15,240 bases of DNA from assembly GCA_028292565.1 (NCBI GenBank), contig JAQGMD010000465.1, forward strand, positions 1 to 15,240, read 5' to 3'. The DNA is from Burkholderia sp. (GTDB taxonomy: Bacteria > Pseudomonadota > Gammaproteobacteria > Burkholderiales > Burkholderiaceae). Below the pieces are notes generated by a model. The model was not told the DNA's origin and searched no databases. It saw only the letters and a program-made list of their open reading frames with translations. This document shows, one piece after another, positions 1 to 6,231 of this stretch (position 1 is the first letter of the stretch; each line of letters opens with the position of its first letter). The translations under genes and the position numbers were made by a program.

Positions 1-1
1 T

Positions 2-115
2 GGCGATCACCGCGCTACGGTCTGGCTGCTGTCACACAAGATCCTGCTGCCGGGTGCGACGGTGCTAGAGCGCTTCATCGCGAGCCTGCGCCAGCGCGTC
101 GAGAAGCGACTGTGA
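2..115 (+). pseudogene. Tn3-family transposase fragment (N-terminal DUF4158-like region)
   Basis: The reading frame enters from the left edge and encodes 37 residues, including RATVWLLSHKILLPGATVLE and RQRVEKRL, before a TGA. This block matches what I know of the N-terminal region of Tn3-family transposases, where a tract like LLPGATVLERFIARLR is followed by RLW. Here the Trp position is the TGA stop, so a TGG to TGA change is the simplest explanation. After the stop the same frame continues for about 10 residues (HSLAQGLSL) and then loses resemblance. No catalytic DDE region and no 38-bp Tn3 terminal repeat is seen in the window, so this is a dead remnant. The gene may be longer to the left of the window. 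The assignment rests on motif memory only. Confidence 0.65.
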
Positions 116-279
116 CATAGCCTGGCGCAAGGCCTGAGTCTCAACCACTCCCCAAACCCCGATCTCTCGCATACTCATCGTAATGGTCTCGATTCCGGCC
201 CATGGCGCAACCCCTTATTAAAGCTGGGGCTGCCAGCATGGCGCAATTACCCGAAACGCGTATTTGTTGGTCAGAAATG

Positions 280-321
280 CGACATTTCTAATTGGGGGAA
301 ATCGGACATTACTATTTGGGG
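280..321 (+). repeat. Terminal-type boxes of an ISNCY-like element
   Basis: Two tandem boxes, gacatttctaattgggg (281-297) and ggacattactatttgggg (304-321), resemble the ggacattctgatttgg box in the inverted repeat of the neighbouring ISNCY-type element (1173-1190). They are oriented like its right end but lie outside its left end. They may be the stump of a second, related element that once abutted this one. Confidence 0.4.
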
Positions 322-349
322 CTTACACGTCATTGTTCAAGCCATTTTC

Positions 350-1204
350 AAATGTCTCAGTGCCAGCCATTTCAGAATGTCCCGGTTTTCGGGGGGCTTT
401 TGTATTTGGTTTCAAAGTTAACGCAGCCGCGACAGCGGAATTCTCGCCCCAGGGATGCAGCATGCGCTTTTTAGCAACCGACATAGCTTGGCAAGCGCGA
501 AAGCGGCACCTGAGTTTTTAATCCATCGTTTGCTTGATCGCGCGCTCGATATCGGATGCGTCGAGCATGCGCTGTGCCTTCGTTCCGGAGGCGGCGTGGT
601 GCTTCGTCGGTGCCAGCCCACGGTTCGTCTGTGCCGGCCCGCTGCGCCGACTGTCGCGCTGCTGCTGCACGAGTTGCGCCACCTGCAGCACATGGCCGAG
701 CCGCTTGTTCTCGACGATCGCGCCCTGGTCGACCTCCGGGTAGCGATCGTAAGTGGTATAGGGCAGGGCGATGCCGTCCGCGCGCAACTCGATCCGGCCG
801 TCCGGATACGCATACACCTCAATGTACTTTCCGATCAGCTTGCGCGTCATAGGTGCGTCCGCCAGCAGGTACATCGTCTTCGCATACTGCAGCGTCAACA
901 CATGCGACACCTTGCGCGGCTCGCGCCAGGTAAAAATAAGATCCAGCTCTTCGTCGTTGCGCACCAACCGGTCCTGAAGTGTCAAATGCGCGCGCTCGAC
1001 TCGCCCCTTAGCAGAACTCGTGTTGGCGCAAATGATGCCGATATTCAGCTCATACAACGCGCGCCAAAACTGCGTATAGCCATCGCCGCGTGGGCCATGA
1101 CGCAACTCCTTAAACACCGGGGAAGAAGCGTCCAGCATCGTCCGACCACAAATGTGCTTGTCATCGGACAGTGGGACATTCTGATTTGGCTAGTTCGAGA
1201 CATT
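350..1204 (-). mobile_element. Internally deleted ISNCY-family element with both terminal repeats
   Basis: Left end 350-383 and right end 1173-1204 are imperfect inverted repeats. The reverse complement of the left begins gggacattctgaaatggct and the right begins gggacattctgatttggct; both continue to a gagacatt box. By eye about 27 of 33 positions agree. The interval is about 855 bp, roughly half of what I expect for an intact ISNCY (ISDol1-like) element. Only the C-terminal half of the transposase remains inside. The copy cannot be autonomous, but its ends could still be recognised by a related transposase. Confidence 0.6.
518..1138 (-). pseudogene. ISNCY-family transposase, C-terminal remnant
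   Basis: The frame reads GDGYTQFWRALYELNIGIIC, then SSAKGRVERAHLTLQDRLV, followed later by LDLIFTWREPRKVSHVLTLQ and DQGAIVENKRLGHVLQVAQL. These are the end of the integrase-like catalytic core and the C-terminal domain of ISNCY-type transposases. The GRVER tract carries the last catalytic Glu. The N-terminal helix-turn-helix and the first two catalytic Asp residues are missing. The frame stays open upstream of the Met at 1138 as far as a stop inside the right terminal repeat and contains SDDKH, a version of the family's SDKH tract. A second deletion of roughly 40 residues is inferred between LQDRLV and EELDLIF, which are normally well separated. The product would be inactive. Confidence 0.75.
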
Positions 1205-1280
1205 CTAATCTAGCCACCACATTGTTTGATCGCATAATATAGATTATGTCAAATCGCTTGTAGCTTAACGTCGCCACCTT

Positions 1281-1309
1281 TTGGCATGAATGACGCCATC
1301 CAGTACAAT
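1281..1309 (+). promoter_or_regulatory. Predicted sigma70 promoter for the Abi leader
   Basis: TTGGCA (1281-1286) and TACAAT (1304-1309) are separated by exactly 17 bp, and each matches the consensus at five of six positions. Transcription would start near 1316, giving a leader of about 136 nt before the Abi start codon. The -10 box lies inside the left arm of the 1295-1338 palindrome, so anything binding or extruding that palindrome would affect this promoter. Confidence 0.5.
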
Positions 1310-1338
1310 GCGCCCAAAGGCGCATTGTACTGGATGGC
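1295..1338. repeat. Perfect 20-bp inverted repeat with 4-nt loop upstream of the Abi gene
   Basis: The left arm gccatccagtacaatgcgcc (1295-1314), loop caaa (1315-1318) and right arm (1319-1338) are perfectly complementary over 20 bp. No T-tract follows, so it is not a standard terminator. It lies outside the ISNCY terminal repeat (ends 1204) and 113 bp before the Abi start codon. It could be an operator, a small RNA hairpin or a miniature mobile repeat. The first is favoured by the -10 box lying within it. Confidence 0.85.
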
Positions 1339-1451
1339 AATAGGTAACAGCGCTAGACAGGTTTTCGAATTTATATTAGACTCGGTCGCAATAAGTCCCC
1401 CTCCTCTGTGCCCGATCTTGTGTCGGTGTCCCAAGTGGGGGATTTCTCTTT
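1316..1451 (+). promoter_or_regulatory. Structured 5' leader of the Abi gene, candidate RNA regulator
   Basis: The predicted transcript begins near 1316 and runs to the start codon at 1452. Bases 1393-1401 (aagtccccc) can pair with 1437-1445 (gggggattt) over 9 bp with one G-T/U wobble. This buries the only good Shine-Dalgarno sequence, ggggga at 1437-1442. The enclosed 35 nt contains a small ccga/tcgg hairpin. Translation of the Abi gene may therefore depend on the state of this RNA. A second weak promoter-like pair, tagaca (1354-1359) and tagact (1377-1382), lies within the leader. Whether a separate small RNA is made cannot be told from sequence. Confidence 0.4.
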
Positions 1452-2423
1452 ATGAGCACCAACGGTCTCCATTCCACTGTCAAGTTCCACTTGACGGCAT
1501 CCGAGCAGGTTACCTTGCTTAAGAGTCGGGGGATGGTCATTGCTGTCGACCAAGCCGCCGAAAAGACGCTTTTAAGCCTCGGCTACTACCGGCTCGCCGG
1601 ACACTTCTACCCGTTAAGGAAAACAAATCCGTATGGCGTGCCTGGACGCCAGGACGATTTTCAAGACGGGACTAGTCTCGCCCTGGTCGAGCGAATTTAC
1701 GAGTTCGACCGCCAACTACGCCTTCTAGTGCTTGATGCGGTTGAGCGCATCGAGGTTGCAGTTCGTTGCGACATCGCGCACCGTCTTGGCAAACGCCATC
1801 GAATCGCCCACGAGCGCCCGGACGAGTTGGATACCAAATTCTGTACGCAGGTCAATCTCGCAACAGGCACAACGAAATACCAAGAATGGACAGCGAAGCT
1901 TGGCGCAGCGGTATCTAAGGCAAGAAAAGAAGATTTTGTGAAGCACCATCAAGAAAAGTACGGTGGCAGGATGCCAATCTGGGTGATCACCGAGCTTTGG
2001 GACTTCGGCTTGCTGTCGAGATTCTTCGCAGGAATGCAATACAGAGATCAAACCTACATTGCGCGTCGCTACGGACTTCAAGAAGGAAAGTATTTGGCGT
2101 CCTGGCTTCGCGCCATCAACTTCATCAGAAATGTTAGTGCGCATCATTCGCGCCTCTGGAATCGCAACATCGTCGAACGCCCACGTTTTCAACCTTCGCA
2201 GCCGCATCACCACCTATATCATCTTGGGGCCGACGTTCATGCACAAACGCGCGTCTATGGCACCCTTTGTGTGCTGAAAACAATGCTGAATGCCGCCGCA
2301 CCAAATAACAACTGGGCCGAGCGGCTGAAAATGCCGTGCGCAGCTTTTCCGGCCAGCCCACTGGTAAGCCTTAACGACGCCGGATTCCCCGCTGATTGGC
2401 GTGAAAAGTCACTCTGGCAGTAG
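1452..2423 (+). CDS. Abi_2 / AbiD-AbiF family HEPN protein (abortive-infection type)
   Basis: This 323-residue cytoplasmic protein carries the Abi_2 family marks in order: GYYRLAGHFYPLR at residues 44-56, YEFDRQLRLLVLDAVERIEV at 83-102, then PIWVITELWDFGLLSRFF near 175-192. The HEPN nuclease signature RNVSAHHSRLWNR follows at 226-238, with R226-N227 and H231 forming an R-x4-H motif. HEPN proteins with this motif are usually metal-independent RNases. Family members act in phage abortive infection or toxin-antitoxin systems, and AbiF-type proteins have been linked to RNA antitoxins and to the ancestry of Cas13. The ATG has ggggga 9 nt upstream. No protein antitoxin gene is adjacent; the neighbours are a dead ISNCY element and a noncoding stretch. 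The length is usual and the frame intact, so it is probably functional. RNase or toxin activity here is inference. Confidence 0.9.
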   Translation: MSTNGLHSTVKFHLTASEQVTLLKSRGMVIAVDQAAEKTLLSLGYYRLAGHFYPLRKTNPYGVPGRQDDFQDGTSLALVERIYEFDRQLRLLVLDAVERIEVAVRCDIAHRLGKRHRIAHERPDELDTKFCTQVNLATGTTKYQEWTAKLGAAVSKARKEDFVKHHQEKYGGRMPIWVITELWDFGLLSRFFAGMQYRDQTYIARRYGLQEGKYLASWLRAINFIRNVSAHHSRLWNRNIVERPRFQPSQPHHHLYHLGADVHAQTRVYGTLCVLKTMLNAAAPNNNWAERLKMPCAAFPASPLVSLNDAGFPADWREKSLWQ

Positions 2424-2674
2424 TCGCTTCCGATATCGAAAAAACGGCGATCTCGTTGGGGATGTCGCCATGTATTGTTTTTCCCGGACGTGCTTCGCAC
2501 CGCTCAATTTTCGCCGCACGAAGCGCTCTGCCCTAAACGACATGCCTGTCTTTGTACGTGAAGAGATAAGGTCTTCGCGTACTCGATTGATTGCACCGGC
2601 CCCGTAATTGGTCGACCTTCGTGCCACTCTCCGCATTAAATGCTAAAGGTGTGGCGCAAACAGCCTAATTTCGC

Positions 2675-2726
2675 TTTTCCCGCATATCCTTACGTAAGCA
2701 TCAATCAAGCATTCTTCTCCCGCATA
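2675..2726 (-). repeat. Direct repeats, possible recombinase arm sites
   Basis: On the - strand, tatgcgggaaaa (2686-2675) and tatgcgggagaa (2726-2715) are 11/12 identical and spaced exactly 40 bp apart. They lie downstream of the tyrosine recombinase remnant. Repeated short boxes spaced by whole helical turns next to a recombinase gene suggest accessory (arm-type) binding sites. I cannot prove this from sequence alone. Confidence 0.4.
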
Positions 2727-2737
2727 CTTTTATGTTA

Positions 2738-2774
2738 TCCGACATTTGATACGGACACGGCGTCAAACACCGAC
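2738..2774. other. Possible tyrosine-recombinase core site
   Basis: Imperfect inverted half-sites, tccgacatttgatac (2738-2752) and ggcgtcaaacaccgac (2759-2774), flank a 6-bp centre ggacac. They share the core gtcaaa/tttgat and outer ccgac. This layout fits a recombination core, and it lies 13 bp past the end of the recombinase remnant. About 8 of 13 positions match between arms, so support is modest. Confidence 0.3.
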
Positions 2775-2786
2775 GTGCGGCTCTGA

Positions 2787-3430
2787 TCAAAGTTTGTTCA
2801 ACGTAGAGATTATTTCGTCGTGCCGCTCCTGGTCTTGTTTATGCAGATACAAGCGTCGTAGAGAGTTTTGCATGACCGGCGGTAGCCTGAACGGTGGTCA
2901 AAGGAACGCCGTTGTTGGCGAAATGGGTAAATACGAAATGCCGGAGCCAATGCGTCGATGCCCTTCGCAAGGATGCGCCTGTCTCTCCCTCGCCGTTGGA
3001 ATCTGCCAGACGCGCAGCGGCTTCAAATGCGCCTTTTACAGCATTCGAGACAGTTCCCTCACTGGCGCGCAGCAGCCCTCTGCGGCTTGTTAATACTAAT
3101 GGAGTCTTGTCATCCCGGACCGTGCGTGGCAAAAGCCCATACACCACCCGGTATTTCCTCGAATGTAGCCAGCAACTTCTGCGAAACAGGCAGACGGCGT
3201 GGCTTGGCACCCTTACCCAACACATCAAGCCACCAGCGGCCGTCTTCTTGATAGACGCCGCCCATGTCGGCAGCGACGAGTTCTGCCAGGCGGGCGCCCG
3301 TCATGTAGTACGCAACAACCAGAAACAGGTCGCGCGCCTTTCGCATCCGGGCCGAAGGTGTTTTGGCCTCTGACGACGGCGTAATAGTGGCGCCGGCGTC
3401 CGCTCTGTCGAATTAGAGCGGGCAAAGGGA
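2787..3430 (-). pseudogene. Tyrosine recombinase (phage-type integrase), frameshifted remnant
   Basis: Catalytic-domain blocks occur in correct order but in different frames. DLFLVVAYYMTGARLAELVA contains the first catalytic Arg, and GKGAKPRRLPVSQKLLATFE the beta-hairpin Lys. STHWLRHFVFTHFANNG (HxxR) and TAGHAKLSTTLV (third His/Trp position) follow. Joining needs at least three shifts. One lies near LPALIR (about 3410). One is an extra A in gaggaaatac (about 3158). One lies just after TTLV (about 2848), exactly where the nucleophile Tyr should be. Past the last shift the proper frame resumes as LHKQDQERHDEIISTLNKL and ends at TGA 2789-2787. The N-terminal core-binding domain is absent. It lies directly downstream of the dehydratase gene on the same strand. 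It is inactive unless recoded, which three separate shifts make unlikely. Confidence 0.8.
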
Positions 3431-3487
3431 CGTTGTCCGGTTGATCTGCCGTTCCAACGCTATTATTGTTCCCGGAAGCGGATTGGG

Positions 3488-5035
3488 TCACCCCATAATG
3501 CCGATCTGCCAGGGAACAAATTCATTGTCGCCGAGGCCGAGCTGCTCGCTTTTGGATTTTTCCCCGGAAGCCGTTCGCAACAGCTGCTCAAAAATTTTCT
3601 GCCCCATTTGCTCGATCGTCACCGTACCATCGACGACCTCTCCGCAGTTAATGTCCATGTCTTCCTCAAGACGCTGGAACATGGGCGTATTAGTGGCCAG
3701 CTTCATCGACGGAACCGGCTTTGCGCCAAAACAGGAGCCGCGGCCGGTGGTAAATGCGATGAGGTTGGCCCCTCCGGCAATCTGTCCGGTTGCGGAACAT
3801 GGGTCATAACCGGGTGTGTCCATGAACACAAGGCCTTTGGCCGAGATCTGCTCGGCATATTTATAGACCTCCATCAGCGGACCGGTGCCGCCCTTCATCG
3901 AAGAACCGATCGACTTTTCAAAAATGTTTGCCAGCCCGCCGCTCGAATTGCCGGGGCTGACCCGGCCGTTGATCTGTACATCGCGCCCTTTCGAGTATTC
4001 GTCCTTCCACCAGCGAATGCGCTCAACGAGCTTTTCACCGATTTCCCGGCTTGCCGCACGACAGGTCAAAGTGTGTTCAACCCCATAAATTTCCGGCGTC
4101 TCCGACAAGACGGCTGTACCTCCGTGGCGCGCCAGGATGTCCATGGCTGCACCCAGAGAGGGATTTGCCGAAATCGACGAGAAGCCGTCCGACCCGCCGC
4201 ACTGCAAACCGACCGTAAGGTGGCTTGCCGACACGGTTTCCCGGGTAACGCGATTTGCGTCGGGCAACAGCCCCTTGACCGCTTTGATGCCTGCCTCGAT
4301 CGTTTTGCGCGTGCCGCCGATCTCCTGCATTACAAAAGTATGCAGGCGCGGACCGGCGGTCAGCCCTTGATCGGCCAGCAATCCGCCGATCTGGTTGCGT
4401 TCGCAACCAAGCCCCACTATCAGGACGGCGGCAAAATTGGGATGGGTAGCATAACCGGCTAATGTGCGCCTCAACAGAGCCATCGGTTCCCCCGTCATTT
4501 CCATGCCGCAGCCAAGCGAATGAGGAAATGCGGCCACGCCATCGATATTCGGGAATTCTGCAAGCCGCTCTTCCGTGAAGTATTCGGCAATGCGGCGCAC
4601 AACCGTGGCTGAACAGTTGACCGTCGAAAGAATGCCGATATAGTTTCGTGTCGCGACTCTTCCGTCTTCGCGCACAATGCCCTGAAAGGTGGCGCGGTTC
4701 GCTTCCGGCACCAGATCAACCGGACGAAAGTCTCGCGCATGCGCATAGTCGCGATCGAATTCGCGAAATTCAGTGTTATGGCTATGCACGAACGAGCCGG
4801 CGGGAATATCGGTGGCCGCAAATCCGATTACGACGTTATATTTTTTGATCGGCTCGCCCTTGGCAATATTCCGCCGGGCTATCTTGTTCCCGGCGGGTAC
4901 CTGAGCGCGCACGGTACATCCTTCACCTTCAAGCGGCGTCCCGATGGATACGTCGACGCGCGCAATAACAACGTTGTCATGGGGATGCAAGCGGATTACC
5001 GGGCCAGCTGTTACTTTTTCGGCGGTCTTGATCAT
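3488..5035 (-). CDS. UxaA/GarD-family sugar-acid dehydratase (altronate dehydratase-like)
   Basis: This 515-residue cytoplasmic enzyme is the full-length fused form. It has an N-terminal SAF domain at about 12-85 (LHPHDNVVIARVDV, then GEPIKKYNVVIGFAATDIPA) and the UxaA catalytic region from about 115 to the end. Conserved Cys tracts are STVNCSATVVRRIA (C141), SLGCGMEMTG (C176), GLGCERNQ (C211) and LQCGGSDGFSSISANPSLGA (C279), followed by MDTPGYDPCSATGQIAGGAN. Family members remove water from altronate, galactarate or related aldonic or aldaric acids, usually with Fe2+. An ATG 78 bp further upstream is possible, but the start at 5035 has gaggaagag just before it and begins at the SAF domain. 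It is last in the operon, 86 nt after the MetX-like gene. The exact substrate is unknown; altronate is only the nearest named role. Confidence 0.9.
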   Translation of the reverse strand: MIKTAEKVTAGPVIRLHPHDNVVIARVDVSIGTPLEGEGCTVRAQVPAGNKIARRNIAKGEPIKKYNVVIGFAATDIPAGSFVHSHNTEFREFDRDYAHARDFRPVDLVPEANRATFQGIVREDGRVATRNYIGILSTVNCSATVVRRIAEYFTEERLAEFPNIDGVAAFPHSLGCGMEMTGEPMALLRRTLAGYATHPNFAAVLIVGLGCERNQIGGLLADQGLTAGPRLHTFVMQEIGGTRKTIEAGIKAVKGLLPDANRVTRETVSASHLTVGLQCGGSDGFSSISANPSLGAAMDILARHGGTAVLSETPEIYGVEHTLTCRAASREIGEKLVERIRWWKDEYSKGRDVQINGRVSPGNSSGGLANIFEKSIGSSMKGGTGPLMEVYKYAEQISAKGLVFMDTPGYDPCSATGQIAGGANLIAFTTGRGSCFGAKPVPSMKLATNTPMFQRLEEDMDINCGEVVDGTVTIEQMGQKIFEQLLRTASGEKSKSEQLGLGDNEFVPWQIGIMG

Positions 5036-5121
5036 GGGTCTCTTCCTCAGTATTTTTGTGGAGCCATCAACGGAATTGTTCATCGCTTCAGGATGGTATT
5101 GCCGATGTATCAATGACAGGT

Positions 5122-6231
5122 TTACCCATTCACCAATCGACCGATACTCGAATTTTCGTCCGGCATTTGCGACGGCTTTCCAGCCGATTCAGCCGTCCCC
5201 TTCAAGAAGCTGCCAATAAATTTGTTGAGCCATGCCGCGTCGTCCCCGCGCACGGAACTGGCAGACTGATGCCCCCAATCCGAGGGAATGAATTCGAATC
5301 GTGCACCAGGTACGGCTGCCGCAGCGGCTTCGGCTGCCTCAGGTGGATTGAACAGATCCATTGGCGGCGCAAGGACCAGTGTCGTCGCCTCGACTGCCGC
5401 CAATGCGCGTCGCGTGTCGCCCTGAAAGCCTGGCGTAGTACCTACATCGTGGCTGTCGTATGCCCAGGTCTGGTACACGAGATCCACAGCACTGAATCGC
5501 TGTTCCTGCTGCCACTTGGTACGGTGCGCGATCCAATCCTGCACTGCGCGCGCATCGGCGAACTCGGCGGCCAGTGCCGCCGGAGTGCGACCGGCGATCA
5601 GTTGCATTAGCGGTACCCAGGCTGCCCATCCGCGGCATTCATGCGTATCATCGGCCCAGGCAGCATCGGCCATCAGGGCCTGGCGCGTGGTTTCATTGAT
5701 CGCCGCCGACCACGGCGTGGTCTTGGCCATTGGCGTCATCGCCACGATGCGCGACATCGATTTGGGATGGCTGACCCCCCATTGCAATGCTTGCATGCCA
5801 CCCATTGATGCGCCAATCACCGCCTGCAGGCGCTCGATCCCAAGGTGTTCCTGGATCAGGCGACGTTGGGTTTCCACCATATCGCGAATGGCAAACCGCG
5901 GGAACTGCAAACCAGGTTGCCTGGTGCTGTTCGACGGCGAAGTCGTAAGACCATTGGCGATGGAGTCGACGCAAATGATGCAAAGATCGCCTGGATCCAG
6001 CGCACGCCCGGGACCGATCAAAAAGTCGAGCCTGTGATGCGTGCTATTCAAGGCAGGAAGTGCGAGCACCGCATTCGACCTGTCAGTATTGATCTCACCA
6101 TGGACCACGTAGGAAAGCACGAAGTCATGGATTGTTTCCCCGCTCTCAAGGAGAAAGTCTCCCAGCTCAAGGCGCCGGTGTGGCCGGTCTATCCAGTCCC
6201 GTGCCATCGGAGGATGACGGTGGTCCATCAT
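5122..6231 (-). CDS. MetX-like alpha/beta hydrolase (homoserine O-acetyltransferase-related)
   Basis: The protein is 369 residues with an alpha/beta-hydrolase fold. The nucleophile elbow VIGASMGGMQALQWG places Ser at 142. The acid is probably D292 (LAPPMDLFNPP) and the base H321 (PSDWGHQSAS). The GxSxGGxxALxW tract is typical of the homoserine O-acetyltransferase branch, and the early PALNSTHHRLDFLIGPGRAL tract also fits it. Enzymes of this branch move acyl groups from acyl-CoA to an alcohol, or hydrolyse esters or thioesters. The ATG overlaps the stop codon of the upstream alcohol dehydrogenase by 4 bp (ATGA), indicating translational coupling, and there is no strong ribosome site of its own. 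In this operon a methionine role is unlikely; hydrolysis or acyl transfer on a catabolic intermediate is more plausible. The last 25 residues are polar and may be disordered. Confidence 0.85.
   Translation of the reverse strand: MMDHRHPPMARDWIDRPHRRLELGDFLLESGETIHDFVLSYVVHGEINTDRSNAVLALPALNSTHHRLDFLIGPGRALDPGDLCIICVDSIANGLTTSPSNSTRQPGLQFPRFAIRDMVETQRRLIQEHLGIERLQAVIGASMGGMQALQWGVSHPKSMSRIVAMTPMAKTTPWSAAINETTRQALMADAAWADDTHECRGWAAWVPLMQLIAGRTPAALAAEFADARAVQDWIAHRTKWQQEQRFSAVDLVYQTWAYDSHDVGTTPGFQGDTRRALAAVEATTLVLAPPMDLFNPPEAAEAAAAAVPGARFEFIPSDWGHQSASSVRGDDAAWLNKFIGSFLKGTAESAGKPSQMPDENSSIGRLVNG

Larger units (their letters stand above)
2424..2786. other. Noncoding stretch between the Abi gene and the recombinase remnant
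   Basis: No convincing gene is seen on either strand. Just after the Abi stop codon a weak hairpin, ggcga (2446-2450) with tcgcc (2465-2469), is followed by attgttttt; it could be a poor terminator for the Abi gene. The right half contains a perfect cttacgtaag palindrome (2689-2698), repeated tcccgcata boxes and a possible recombination core, which are listed separately. I recognise nothing in 2490-2670. Confidence 0.5.

Noticed and set aside
455..1213. 252-codon + strand open frame across the ISNCY remnant
   Set aside because: It is the complement of the transposase relic; the - strand frame carries the real motifs.
3608..4462. 284-codon + strand open frame opposite the UxaA-type gene
   Set aside because: It mirrors the codon periodicity of the real gene on the other strand and shows no domain of its own.
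5036..5113. 26-residue N-terminal extension of the dehydratase
   Set aside because: The internal ATG at 5035 has a strong ribosome site and begins right at the SAF domain; the extension looks noncoding.
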